NCBI RefSeq assembly: GCF_933775445.1
Contig: NC_065874.1
Span: 17,131,001 to 17,195,000 of the forward strand
DNA: 64,000 nt
Source: Argentina anserina
Lineage: Eukaryota; Streptophyta; Magnoliopsida; Rosales; Rosaceae
Reading direction: 5' to 3'
Of the stretch, positions 48,991-60,623 are shown piece after piece. Position 1 is the first letter of the stretch. Every line of letters starts with the position of its first letter. The position numbers and the translations under genes were made by a program. The notes under the pieces were generated by a model that was not told the origin of the DNA, ran no database searches, and saw nothing but the letters and a program-made list of their open reading frames with translations.

Positions 48991-50733
48991 TTTTTTTTTG
49001 TTATAAAGGGGACCTAAAAGGTCTAAATATAAAAAACATAGAGACTAAATATTAAAACAGGTTCATATGCGCCTACATTTAGCAACACTGGCCAATCATC
49101 CAAGAAAGCCTGCGCAACATGTGCAAGGGATCAGCAAACTCAATCAGTCTCAACTCATGAGAAATACTCTTTTTAACCAAGGCATCAGCAATCATGTTAC
49201 ACTCTCTAAAAATATGAGAGAGTTTCACATTCTGTAGTTTGGAAATCATAGAAGCACAACTAGCAAGCAGAGACCCAAGAGGATGCATAGAAGTGTTATC
49301 CCTTTGCATAACTTGGATAAGAATGGCAGAGTCAGACTCAATTTCAACATTTCCACTGTAATGTTTGACAATGAGTTTCAGACCAAAAAATAAGTCACAA
49401 GCCTCATCATCCAAAATCTCCCCAAATCCCCAAGTTCATTTGAAAACCATGAATCCGTTGATCTCTAATTACCCCTCCAACTCCAATATTCCCAGAGTTA
49501 GAATTTCTGATGCCATCAATATTCAACTTATACCAACCAGCAGGAGGCCTAGACCAAGAAAACATAATATAACTATAAAAAGAACTCACTTTAGCCTTGC
49601 TTAGAGAGCAGCTCCACTCTTCAGGATAATCCCAAATGATTTTAGTAGTGTATACATGCATGATAAATGAGGTATCAAAAACACACGTGTTTCTCCACTT
49701 CCATATAAACCAGCAAACGAAGACAAAAATATTACACCACCGAATGTTATTCTTAACTTTAAAATGATAGTGAATCTGAGCACCAACCAGCCATTAAAAT
49801 CAAGAGAAAAGGAATTAGCAATTGAAACATGAGGACTCATACCATTCCAAATAGCCTTAGATCTGCAACAGTCTCTAAAAAGGTGAATATGAGACTTTCA
49901 TTTGCATAGTTACAAATAGGATAGGTAGCACTTGTAGTAAACCTTCTTCTAGCTCTTTGAACATTAGTTATAATTTTCTTGTGAATCACAGACCAAATAA
50001 AAGTTTTCAGCTTAGGAGGACAACTCACCTTCTAAACAAATCGCCACAGAGGGTTTTGAGCGTCATTTATCTTAAAAAGAGAGTTGTAAGCAGACTTGAC
50101 AGAGAAACAACCATTAGAAGTAGGTCCCCAAATAAGTCTGTCAACATCATCCTCACAAAAACCAATTGGAACATTAATAATTTGAAGAACAACATAAGAA
50201 GGCAGCACAGAGTTTAAAAGCTGAATATTCCACCCATAATCACACCAGAATTCACAAACAAGAGCATTATGATCAATAGGAGTATAAGAAAGAGCACAAT
50301 CAATAAGAGGTAGAGAACCAACCCACACATCATGCCATAAATTAATCTTTTCACCATTCCTCACTCTTCACTTAAGAGTTTTCCTAAGTAAATGAGCACC
50401 ATGAGATATACTTCTCCAAACTGAAGAGCAATCAGAAAGAGTACAAAAATCATGATCAGTGATGTTCATATCCTTTAAATATTTCTTTTGAAACATATTA
50501 ACCCACAAACCAGCATCCTTTTGTAGAAATCTCCAATTGACTTTAGCCAACATGGCTTGATTCATCTCAAACGTTTTCTTAATACCAAGGCCCCCAATGG
50601 ACTTAGGTTGACAAACAATATCCCAGTTGACTAAGTGAACCTTCTTCTTAGCCTCAGTGTCTCCCCATAGGAAATCTCGATTTAAGTTATCCATATTCTC
50701 ACAAAAACTGATAGGAAATCTAGTAGTCTGCAT
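48991..50733 (-). mobile_element. 5'-truncated L1-type LINE with 13-bp TSD
   Basis: The 3' part of a plant LINE on the minus strand, bounded by TTAATAAAACAAC at 48978-48990 and 50734-50746. The nine T bases at 48991-48999 are the poly(A) end. Coding remnants in order are NLNRDFLWGDTEAKKKVHLVNW (50,368-50,733), the zinc-finger RVT region with INLWHDVWVG and LIWGPTSNGCFSVKSAY (49,837-50,364), then RNase H (GWYKLNIDGIRNSNSGNIG, IESDSAILIQVM; 49,079-49,660). Truncation at the 5' end during target-primed reverse transcription is usual. Stops and frameshifts are present, so it is inactive. Confidence 0.94.
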
Positions 50734-50746
50734 TTAATAAAACAAC

Positions 50747-50882
50747 CTTTCGGTGAGCGGTGATCTGATTTCTTTGCTGCTCAATCTTTTTGCTGCTCCG
50801 ATCCTTGGATTTTTCTTCTACTATGAGTCACTATCATGCTTCCATCATATTTTCAATATTATGCATTTCCTCCTCATTCAAA
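50747..50882. other. Junction between LINE and pararetrovirus, no gene seen
   Basis: 136 bases with no recognised content. It may be the 3' end of the viral insert or host flank. Confidence 0.4.
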
Positions 50883-51260
50883 TCATCTCAATAGTTCTCC
50901 TCCTTGATCTATTTGATTACCCCCGTTTTCAGCTTTTGCTTGCATAGTCAGGCGCTTCTCTTGCTCTTCTAGGTAAAGAAAATCATATGCTTTTTGAGTT
51001 GTGTCACTCATTTCAATGGTGTACAACATCCCTAGCCTAGGGATTCCTTCAAGTAGCTCTTTGGTGAATAGGCTAAAGGTACCATCTTGATAGAGCATAT
51101 GAGGATGAGTCTCATCAAAGAAGTCATCGACCACCATCTAGGCAGCACGATATTTATGGATATCTTCTATGGTTGGTGCTTCACTAATTGGTGGTAATGC
51201 ATGTGGATCTATTGGGTTACGAACTAAGATGAAGGCTATATGTCTAGTCTTATCATGAAA
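50883..51260 (-). pseudogene. Pararetroviral ORF downstream of RNase H (unassigned)
   Basis: A frame of at least 126 codons is broken by one TAG near 51,138-51,140. The upper part has NPIDPHALPPISEAPTIEDI, and the lower part is acidic and ends in a helical, glutamine/glutamate-rich tail. It lies after RNase H in the viral direction. Function unknown; its relation to known caulimovirid ORFs could not be settled. Confidence 0.55.
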
Positions 51261-52199
51261 AAGACTATGAGTACAAGGATATGATGGATGTTAATTATAT
51301 CTAAGCATAAAGTAGTATAGCCCAATTCAATTACTCCCCATAACTTAAGATAATGGCTATCCACATGCTTAACTTGGTGAGAACATGATTTGACATGATC
51401 TATTTTTTTGTAGAAAAAGAAATGCTAAAATCCATGCTCCATTAGAAAACCAAGGTAACTCTAATATTACTATTATCATGCTCAAAATATAATTATTCAT
51501 CTTCTTTCATATTAATGCTGGCTAATAAGATATGATATTTTGCTATGTCATTAACATGAGAAAGTTGATCTATGTAATAAAGTTTAATACCTGGTTTGGG
51601 ATTAGCTATGAGGCTAAAAGAAATTTCTGAATGGCTTCTTGAATTGAAAACATGCTTCTCTTGCTGTAATATCATGATTTGGTTTTGAGATCAACTAGTA
51701 AATAAGAAAACCTTTCTTTTGCTGAAGCTTGCAGAAAATATGGGTTCTTGGTTTTCTTTTCTAACAAAGATGCAGTATAGCTAGATTCCTCTTCTTGCTT
51801 GATGAAATCTAATGTTTTTTCATGATTAATGTTAAGAGTGCGAAAATGATTAACTACTATATCATGCTCTTTTTATAGTTCATTATGTTTTGATTTTAGC
51901 TCTTCATGTTGGCTTCTAAGTCTTGCATATTCATCCCTATACATATTAAGATCATAGTTACTAGCTAAAAATTCCTGATCAAGGGCCTTAATTAATTTGA
52001 CTTGGCCTCTTCTCATTTCAGTTGCATTGATCCTAATGTTCTAGAAATTATCAAGTAAGACTTTTTGCTTTGTTGCTAATGATGTTTGGCTTTTATACCT
52101 AAATTCTGGATTTCTGATTTCCTGCACAATATAACCATTATAATTATAACTAACAGGTGCTAATCATGCTGGAGATGCTAATCGTACTGTCATGCTTTG

Positions 52200-52800
52200 T
52201 GGGTTACCACTTTCTACTGCTCTTTGATTCCTAGAGGAAGAAGAAAAAGGCCTGAGCAATTACATACCTATCAATGAATCAAACGAGACAGAATATCAGT
52301 TAATGTATTATCAGTTCATTTAATATGTTCAAATTGTGGCCTAAATCCATTTCCTGTAATAGGATCTATAAAATTTATCAATCTTCGAGCTGCTTGTTTG
52401 TTAGTCCTAATTTTGCTATAATGAGATCAATATTTTGACAATCTGTCATAATGGTAAATATTTCATTATGTAAAAATAGTGAAAATGTTTCAAGAGAATT
52501 AATAATGCCTAATATTTCTAAATTTGTTGCTGGTAATCTAGATTGTGTTTCATTAAATTTACCAAATACATTGCTCATCATATTTTGATAAATCCTTATG
52601 CTTTTTCTGATACAAAATTCATGCCTATCCTAATGATGGTGCATCAGTTTCTACTATTTTGTAACTAGTATCTAATGACAAGGTCAAAGACTTAAGTTGC
52701 GTAATTTCTTACTTAATTTGCTGAACTAATTTAATGTCTTCAGTATTAAAATATTTTTGACTAATTTTGCTCGTTTTGCTATGTAATACGGCTATTTTTC
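52200..52800 (-). pseudogene. Pararetroviral RNase H remnant
   Basis: The recognisable part (52,378-52,581) has a TNLEILGIINSLETFSLFL segment like the caulimovirid KE.LA....I..F....H region and IMTDCQNI with the catalytic aspartate. The preceding part near 52,600-52,800 is frameshifted. Confidence 0.7.
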
Positions 52801-52989
52801 TTCATAAGTCTGGAATAAAGGTTATACCATAATTTAACAATTCTAAAAATACTTGTAATTGTTGTTTATCTTCTGATCTATCTAGAAATTCAACAACTTT
52901 CTTAGTTATATGCTCTTGTAATTGGATAGTTCCTGACTATATATACATATATATATATATACCCAAAACTTCTATATATTGCTTTTCCA

Positions 52990-53580
52990 TGTCTATTTTA
53001 TTTTTACTGATAATATATATATAAATTCTTGAAAAATAATTTCTAAATGCTTCCTATACTCATTTCTATTTTTGCTATGTATAAGTGTATCATCAACATA
53101 TGCACTACAAAAACTATTATATTTTTTGAAAATCTGATCCATTTTTCTTTGGAAAATTGAAGGTGCATTTTTCAAACCAAATGGTATGACAAGCCATTCA
53201 AAATGTCCTTTTGGACAAGTAAAAGAAGTCCATTCTATTGATATTTCATCTAGTCTAATTTTCCAAAAACCAGATTTACAATCAAATTTACTAAAATATT
53301 TGCTCTCTTAAATCTTATTAATAAGTTTATCTTTTATTAGGTAATTTATAGCTATCTTCATACGTATTGTCATTTAGTCTTCTATAATTATATACAATTC
53401 TAGCTTTACCTCTTTTAAAATATGAATGTTTTCTAACTATAAAAACTGATGATCTATGTCTAGATTTTGAAGGTCTAATTACTTTAAGAGCTAAAATCTC
53501 TTTTATTTGTTGTTCAACTTCTTGTTTATCTATTAAATTACTAGGCATATATGCTGTTTTCATAGTTAAGTCTGGATTTA
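52990..53580 (-). pseudogene. Pararetroviral reverse transcriptase remnant
   Basis: The N-terminal RT region (53,327-53,563) carries IKEILALKVIRPSKS and ARIVYNYRRLNDNT. After a frame break the catalytic part (52,993-53,175) has KNAPSIFQRKMDQIF and YVDD at 53,089-53,100. The middle (53,180-53,325) is recognisable but shifted. Stops prevent translation of a whole enzyme. Confidence 0.82.
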
Positions 53581-53929
53581 TTATGTCTAGTTTTGCTAGA
53601 ATCTTGTTTTTGCTCCAATGTAATTGTAGATCTTCTCCTATTATCCTAGTTTGTTATGCTAATTGTAATAATTCTTCTAAAGTTTTAGGTCTATCTATTT
53701 GCTTTTATTTCTAAGGGTGGTTTTTCATTTATGTGTGGATAGTCAAGTTCAAAAATTACTTCATCATATTCTATAGTATGTTGCTCATATAAATTTTCTT
53801 ATACTTCTTGTATTTGATTTTCTTTTAGTTCTTCTATGCTAATATTATTATATGCTTCTACCAAATTACTTTGGTCAATTGTAGTTATTCATTTCTTAAA
53901 GAAAGTTATTTGATTATCTACTGCCATAT

Positions 53930-54430
53930 ACATAAATCCTTGTAAGCTTTTAAGGAAGTTTAATCCTAATATAAAATTATAAGATCATACTGGTGATATA
54001 AATGTTAAATGTAAGGTGAATAAATGGTTTGTTATTCTTATATGTGTATTAGTTATATAATGTGTTATATAAATAGTATTAGTATCAAACTATGATATTC
54101 TAAAAAGTCTAAATAATACTAATCTAAATATTTCTTGTACTAATTCTTGTTTAATTACACTTTTTGTACTACATGTATCTACCATAGCTACTGTTTTAAT
54201 TTTTACTTCTTTAGATAAATCTAATTCATAATTTACCGTTATTAAAGAACCCGTTTTCTTATATCCTATCTTATCATCTTGTGTATTAATGTTTTCTTGT
54301 ATATTTAATGTATTAAGACAAGGATCAAGATCAAATGCTCGATTATTATAACAAGGCCTACAATATATAATTCTGCTCGTAAAATATTTTTCTGCTAATA
54401 TTTTATTACATTTACTACATTCTTGAAGCC
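53930..54430 (-). pseudogene. Pararetroviral protease region with a four-cysteine motif
   Basis: A CX2CX15CX2C cluster (CSKC ... CRPC, about 54,360-54,425) is followed on the minus strand by VDTCST near 54,170-54,185, at the place of the retropepsin D-T/S-G-A/S active site but with the glycine changed. The four-cysteine cluster is separate from the coat-protein zinc knuckle and may be its own zinc-binding element. Confidence 0.55.
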
Positions 54431-54699
54431 ATCATAAATTAATCTACTGAAACCCTTCATGCTTATCATGATTTTTTGAACATATATACTTCATCATGCT
54501 CTTCTTCAAACATACATATATCAAAATCACTATCTGAATTACTGGAGTAATCAGATTCTATATCAGTTTCAGAAAACATATCAACGCTATTTATGCTATA
54601 AATGCTTCTATTATCACTTCAATTATCAAGGCTATATATTGATTTTAAATCTTCATCATCTTCTAAATTAAATTTCTCAAATAATACTCTATCTCTAGG

Positions 54700-55440
54700 T
54701 TGTTTGCTCAATTTTAGACATTTAGGTCGATATGTCCTACTTCACCACAAATAACATGTACACTTCTCTTTTCTTGAGGTGTTTTAATTTTTCGTATCCA
54801 AAGTTTCTTGCTCCGTTTTTGAAAATGCTTAGGTAAGTATTTTCCTTTCCTATATGTTTTTGAAGGTTGAATGTCAAACCTTCGATCATGCTTCTTATAG
54901 TTTCTATATTTTTCCTATAACTTTTTTTATATGGTTCAATGCTCTTTTTATCCTTTCTATGACAACTATATTGCTTTGGTAAATCTATATATTTACAGCT
55001 CATGTAAAATTATTTGTCTTTTCTCTTTTAATTGTCTACATTCTTCTCTAAGTATGTCATAAACATGCTAAGTTCTAGTAACTATTGCTACATCATCTTT
55101 TCTAGGATGTTTATGCCATTCTTTCCATATTTATTTCTCCTATTGGTCCTTTAATTTAAGTCATATAAGTATTTAACAAATTAACATCATTAATTCTACC
55201 ATTTCTTCCTAAATATTTAAAGAAATATGTAGTATATTCTCCAATATATTGTAATTCACAAATTTGTAATTTCTCTAAAATTCTTATTGCTTTAATTTGC
55301 TCTTGCTCGTTTGTACCGTCTAAACGATTATGATCTAAAAATTCAAATTTAATAAGCTTAACAAAAGTATCAATATTAAATGTATCTTTTGATGCTTGAT
55401 GTTGTTGCGGATTATTCAATTTCCATGCTTGAAAGAAATA
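54700..55440 (-). pseudogene. Pararetroviral coat-protein core and zinc knuckle remnant
   Basis: 55,156-55,419 codes a segment typical of the coat-protein core, with LQICELQYIGEYTTYFF and a small NGRIND loop. 54,737-55,003 is lysine/arginine-rich (PYKKSYRKN) and leads to a CXCX2CX4HX4C-type knuckle near 54,725-54,765 that is split by a frame change. Such knuckles bind viral RNA. An acidic serine-rich stretch follows (54,490-54,690). Confidence 0.65.
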
Positions 55441-55701
55441 AAAAACATACCATCTAAAGTATGCTCAAAATAATTTAACATATCAATCTAACATTATTGC
55501 TGCTTAAACACAACCTTTTTCTCATCGTTCAATAGTTTTTTTCTCCAATTTTGTAGGTCTACTTGATCTTTATTTAAGATATTACCTGCTAAATTAACAT
55601 GCTCATTTCCTTTATAAGGTATTCTATTTTATAAAGGTTTAGTTAAATCATGATCTAAAATAATTTATGTTTCTATGTTCTGTGTATGATTATCTAGTTG
55701 C

Positions 55702-56090
55702 TCATATATTTTGCTGATTTATTCTATCTAATCTAGATTTTGTATAACCTGGGGTATGAACACGTGATGTTTCTTTGTCTACATTCTTTTTTTCGCCTAA
55801 AATATTTTCGAATCCTATTTGTGAGATCAATTGCTTCATTTTTTCATCGTTTAACCAATGTAATTCTAATTCATAAGTTTTATATTTTTCTATATATTTC
55901 TCTCCACTTAAATTGTCTATGTATTTTATTAATCGATGTACTATATTATCAAAATTATGCTCAATCATATTAATTTCTAAATTATGAAAGATAATTTGTA
56001 TTTCTGCTTCACTTTGTAAGTCATCTATAATTTCAAGTTTTGTATAGAGTTTAGCTTCCCAAGTTTCGTATAAACTTTAGTTTTTTTCTC
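55702..56090 (-). pseudogene. Pararetroviral upstream acidic/coiled region
   Basis: An almost uninterrupted frame of about 120 codons is rich in E, K, I and N, with predicted helical content (ENILGEKKNVDKE, ELELHWLNDEKMKQ). It lies upstream of the coat-protein core in the viral direction, the usual place of its acidic N-terminal region. The border near 56,090 is where recognisable coding ends. Confidence 0.5.
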
Positions 56091-56836
56091 TAACAAAACA
56101 ATTAAGCTAATTAATTATCCTAAACTAATTCATTAATCCTTGATTAATTAATTAATTATTTAATTAAGGATAAAAATGATATGATGGATGAACAGAAGCT
56201 TTGAATTTCATTGAATTCAGAAATGATACAGTTGGGAGAATCTTCTAGATCTTCAAGAAAGTGTTTAAGATTTCCAAGCTAGTTAGGTAATCACTAAAGA
56301 CACTAATGGTTTCTTTCTTCTTTTTCTTCCAAAAACATGATTTTTTCTTTTATTTATTTATTTATTTATTTATTTTATCAATAATTTCCTTTTAAGTATG
56401 AATGAAGATGCAATACATAAGGGTTCCAAGAATAATGCATATAGAGGAAACAAATACTAATAAATGAATATATGATTTTATATTACAAATTCAAAAACAT
56501 TGGATTAGTTCAATGAATAAGTTTCATCTTCACCATATATGATTTGTTTTCAAATCCAAAAAAATAACATTGAATGTCATTAACTATAATCAAAGATGAC
56601 AAGTATAAATTCATAGACTTAGCATAACATATTTCATAATCTCTTTAGTCCTCTACCTTCCTCTCTAAAATGACAACAAAATGCCTCGGTGTAGTTTTAG
56701 TTCTTCTTTCGCTCAACTCCATATTATACACAACTTGTGCTCGACATTTACATACCATGAATATCAAGACCCTTAAAGGCATTAAGAAATCTGGCCCAAG
56801 CACTGGCAGTGGTCATGATATCCCTACGCCTCCTTG
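56091..56836. other. AT-rich intergenic with (TTTA)n
   Basis: No gene seen. A run of TTTA repeats lies at about 56,348-56,375, and TTAATTAATTAATTAA-type sequence near 56,110-56,165. Confidence 0.6.
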
Positions 56837-57195
56837 CTAAAGCTATTTTACAACTAGTCATTTTTTTGAAGAGAGTTCTAAACCAAGCATTGCAATCCGG
56901 TGCCCCCACCCCACCACTCCTAGTCTAATCTATTCTACAACAAGATATTTTCTCGAAGAGATTAAGAGTTATGACCCAAGCATTGGGACTAGACACAGTC
57001 TCCCCACACCTCCTAGTCAAAGCTATTTTACAACTAGACATTTTTTTAAAGAGTTATGAACCAAGCATTGGGACTGGACATGGTGTCCCACCCCTGGTGC
57101 CCCTATCTCCATCCCTCTTAGCCAAAACTATTTTATAACTAGGCATTTTTCCGAATAGGGTTTTGAATCAAGCATTGGGATTGGACATGGTGCCT
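56837..57195. repeat. Imperfect tandem repeats (AAAGCTATTTTACAACTAG type)
   Basis: Units starting AAAGCTATTTTACAACTAG occur near 56,839, 57,019 and 57,124, each followed by a shared part with CAAGCATTGGGACTGGACA. A similar 105-base piece with CTAGTCTAATCT..TCTAC is at 56,922-57,024 and again at 58,099-58,204. Confidence 0.75.
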
Positions 57196-58088
57196 TCTAC
57201 CCTACGATGCAAGGAAGTTTCACCGGAGGTTCGATTCCTGTTTTGGAATTGGAATCGGAAACGGAAGCGCAGCATAAACGCCCTCCTGAACAAGATTTTG
57301 GAAGTGCCGCGGAAGCGTAAGCTTCCGCATTGGAAGCACCGTGGAAGCGCGAGTGTGGTTGAGTTTTTATAGTTTTCTTCTCTTTTTCCAATTGTAATAT
57401 AAATCCCTCTTAAAATCTCTATATTCTAGGGACTCGATAATTCGTGAAGATAAATCAAAATCTAGAATTGAATGAAAACCCATAAAACATACAGTTGAAG
57501 CCTCGTACAAGCAGGTTGAATGAGATTTAAAGATTTATTTGAGCTTTTAGATTTTTGTGAGACAACAAGGGCATATAAGATTATAGATGAGTTTGATTTG
57601 GAGCAAGATACTGATTGAAACTAGATGAGTGAAAAATCAATGTTGTAGATTTTTGAGCTAGACAAGAATGAAACCCAGAGAGAAAGCACAAAGTCATTCA
57701 ACTTTAGGGTGCACCTCTCATTGCAAAATGTAGATACATATGTTTTTGATTTCATATACTTGGTCAATGTGATTTGAGAGATCGCCAGGTGTATGATGGG
57801 TTGATTGAGAGGTAATGCGCATCATTTGTGGTTAGCTACTAGTTGTATTATGTTACTTATTAAAGTGTTTGTGTTGTTTATTCGAAGTCATAACAAATTA
57901 TTTATCGAGCTCATTTTTTATCATATTATTCCTCTATAATGTTAGTAATTAATTTTTGTTTATATAATAAATTTTTAAATATATATATATATATATATAT
58001 ATTATTTTATCATGACGCTTCCAAAATGTATCCGCGTTTCCAAACGCTTCACTTCCACATACCCGCACCAAATTCCATGCAGTTTAGC
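57196..58088. other. Segment between repeat copies, possible non-autonomous element
   Basis: It interrupts the repeat family above. The left end is rich in GGAAGCG and the right end (58,015-58,055) in CGCTTCC, which is an inverted arrangement, but no clean TIR or TSD was found. A (TA)n run lies at about 57,978-58,001. No gene. Confidence 0.4.
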
Positions 58089-58210
58089 CCCCACCCCTCC
58101 TAGTCTAATCTCTTCTACGACAAGAAACTTTTTAGAAAAGATTAAAAGTTTCGGCCTAAGCATTAGGACTGGACACAGTGTCCCCACACTTCCTAGTCAA
58201 AGCTAGCTCT
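58089..58210. repeat. Distant copy of the 56.9-kb repeat
   Basis: CTCCTAGTCTAATCTCTTCTAC to CCTAGTCAAAGCTAGC is a direct repeat of about 56,917-57,030 with scattered changes. Confidence 0.75.
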
Positions 58211-58306
58211 TTCACATCAAAGTGTACACCAATAACTATTTTCAATGTTTGCATAAAAAAATACTATTAATGAGGTTTATGAATTGTATTTGTATTTGAG
58301 TTGAGA

Positions 58307-58545
58307 TTGTTACATCTTATTGCTCTGCTTTTTGGTTTTATAAAAAAAAGTTCAAATTACTGAACAATTACAATCATTGGCAAGCTAAAACAAAAATATA
58401 GGTGAGAGTGTGAGTCATATGAGGGCCATAAAATTAACAAGAAAAAAAAAGTTTGTTAGAACTAGAATCATATATCAAATTTAAATCAAAGCTCTAATAA
58501 CTTAAATATAATGTAAAAGCTTAAATTATCATATTTATAAAAAGG
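58307..58545. repeat. Dispersed direct repeat, copy 1 of 2
   Basis: About 230 bases from TTACATCTT and CTTTTTGGTTTTAT to ATGTAAAAGCTTA are repeated at 62,667-62,895 in the same orientation. Family unknown. Confidence 0.7.
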
Positions 58546-58760
58546 CTTTAGTTATCGGTTAATATATAGTAGAAATTGATACTATATGTGTGATACTGAT
58601 CTATGGAGTCAAGAGTAGGAAAGGTTAATCATCCCCAAGATCATTTTGTTGAAAGAAAATAGCAATCCTCAATTACCTAGTCTTCATTCCAAAGATAACA
58701 AATGGTCGTGTTTCTAGGCAAGTCCAAGTCCTTAACAAATGGTCTTAATATGCAAGGACC

Positions 58761-59107
58761 TTATGGTTTTATACTCCACAGACGTAAATCTTTGTTCCAA
58801 TAACATGTGTCATAATTTTTATAAATGTAGATATCAAAATAGTGAAAGTGGACGGCCAGGCTATGGAGCAGTAAAACTTTGTTGTCCCCCAAAATGTTGG
58901 GATTGAAATGGAATTCGGAAGAGTTGTCGTAGGAGAGTACTTGGGTGCTAAGATCATTGTCCTAGATTTACAATGAATGGTTAGGTTCATATTGTTTGGT
59001 AACTCGTTACTGTTGCGAACATGTGTTTTGGCTTCGAACATAGTTAGAACCATCAAAACAATCATAATTGGCAGGAAGCCCATACTTATGAGAAACAACA
59101 TAGCCAT
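58761..59107 (-). pseudogene. Self-incompatibility S1-family (S-protein homologue) pseudogene
   Basis: On the minus strand a hydrophobic signal-peptide-like start (FLISMGFLPIMIVLMVLTMF) is followed by LTIHCKS, then in other frames DLSTQVLSYDNSSEF, then FWGTTKFYCSIAWPS, and after another shift DIYIYKNYDTCYWNKDLRLW ending TAA at 58761-58763. These are the conserved blocks of the plant self-incompatibility S1 family, small secreted proteins. At least three frame changes make it a pseudogene. Intact members have about 110-150 residues. Confidence 0.82.
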
Positions 59108-59906
59108 GTCTAACTATTTGAACTTTGAAGAAAGTGAGTGTGCAGTACTAGCTACTACAAATATGTGGAGTTTAGATATATAGACTTTCACATAAAAAGT
59201 ATTTTGCAGATTTACCTCATATATATATATATGTATGAGGTTAATTATGTAGACCACTTTTTTGGTTTGACCTCTGAGCATGGTATACTTACTTTCCATT
59301 ATTTATGCTTCTTCCGTGTGAGATTTGACATAGTTGTTTGGTTTGTGACAATATTTTTTTTTTGTCAGTTAGTGGCTAAATGACAATATATCTTTACAAT
59401 TAAACTATCATTAAGACAAATAATGATGATTTTGCAAAGCTATCTTCCATACATATCTTTTATATGGCTTCATCATTACAACTCATTCGGTTGCAATTTC
59501 ATTGTACATGTTAATCCCAAAATCATTTTAGACGTGATTCACAATGCTATTGATGAGGTTTATGATTTATATTTGTATGCACAAATCACATTATGTAATT
59601 AAATATATATATATATATATATCCTTAGTTTATTCATTATCCTATTTCTTTCATCTTCTCGTCTAAAGACATAGTTCATTTTCTTCATTCCCAGTTGAAC
59701 TTAAAACTTACTTAAACATTAAATCACATATTTAATTTTGGTAAACAAGTCTCATTAAACTTTGTACTCATATATAATTTGAGTTTTTATTCCTACCTTC
59801 TGGATTGACACATAAACCTCCCCGCTTAGTGGACCTCTCAATTACTTTTGTAATTATAAAATTGTTATTCACACTTCTAATAATTCCCAACGAACTGATA
59901 TTCTAA
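59108..59906. other. AT-rich intergenic, no gene seen
   Basis: Contains (TA)n runs near 59,220 and 59,606-59,620 and short ORFs without domains. Confidence 0.55.
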
Positions 59907-59916
59907 TAAGATCAAT

Positions 59917-60101
59917 CAATCTCATTCACACGGTCAGTAGCTGACCATGAAATTTATGCTCAACCACCATTGAATGTAAAACCAAGGGTTGAAAATAAAA
60001 TAACTCAATTTTAAAAAGATTATCCTCAACTCTTGGATTTACATCTAATGGTGGTTGAGCATGACTTCCATGGTCAGCTACTCACCGTGTGAATGGGACT
60101 G
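59917..60101. mobile_element. Palindromic MITE, Mutator-like (185 bp)
   Basis: Ends CAATCTCATTCACACGG and CAGTCCCATTCACACGG (right strand) match at 14 of 17 bases, and the arms pair along most of the element (CATGCTCAACCACCATT and its complement). A perfect 10-base TAAGATCAAT flanks both sides (59907-59916, 60102-60111). The TSD length suggests Mutator-like. No coding capacity. Confidence 0.85.
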
Positions 60102-60533
60102 TAAGATCAATATATCTTTGTTTTTTGATTCATAACTCTCATCTCTTAATTTATTTGTATCTCTTCAAATTTTATTTAATGTTATTTCACCCACAATAGA
60201 TAATATGTTACATGATTTACACCCACATAATATGACAATAATTTGGACATGTATTGAGATTAATTTAGCCTAAAAAATTTTGAGTAGAAAGAAAGAGTAA
60301 AGGCTCCCAATTCTACTCTCACGTGAGTAGGCTTAAACAATAATGATTTGCGGTGGCGCATCCAGAATTATAAGAATATTGTGGCTATAAACATCAGAAC
60401 TTGAAAAATTATATGATATAAGTTTGAGTTGAGATCATTTTTTATTATAATCTTATGTTTATTTGATATGATAGGCTCCATCAAAAATTCAAAACCATTA
60501 GAGCGCATTTCATTAATCTACATCTACACCAAT

Positions 60534-60535
<2 letters not shown>

Positions 60536-60621
<86 letters not shown>
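60536..60621. repeat. (GA)n microsatellite
   Basis: About 42 uninterrupted GA units. An ORF of alternating R and E across it is an artefact. Confidence 0.98.

Positions 60622-60623
<2 letters not shown>

Larger units (their letters stand above)
50883..56090 (-). mobile_element. Endogenous pararetrovirus (Caulimoviridae), degraded
   Basis: About 5.2 kb of very AT-rich sequence on the minus strand with caulimovirid domains in order: coat-protein acidic region, coat-protein core with a zinc knuckle, protease, reverse transcriptase, RNase H, and a further ORF. No LTRs are present and no integrase domain is seen. RT sequence and order (coat protein before RT) fit Caulimoviridae rather than Gypsy. 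Genus is not assigned; Florendovirus or a petuvirus-like group are candidates. A movement-protein region was not recognised, and the copy is broken by many stops and frameshifts. Both borders are approximate. Confidence 0.85.
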
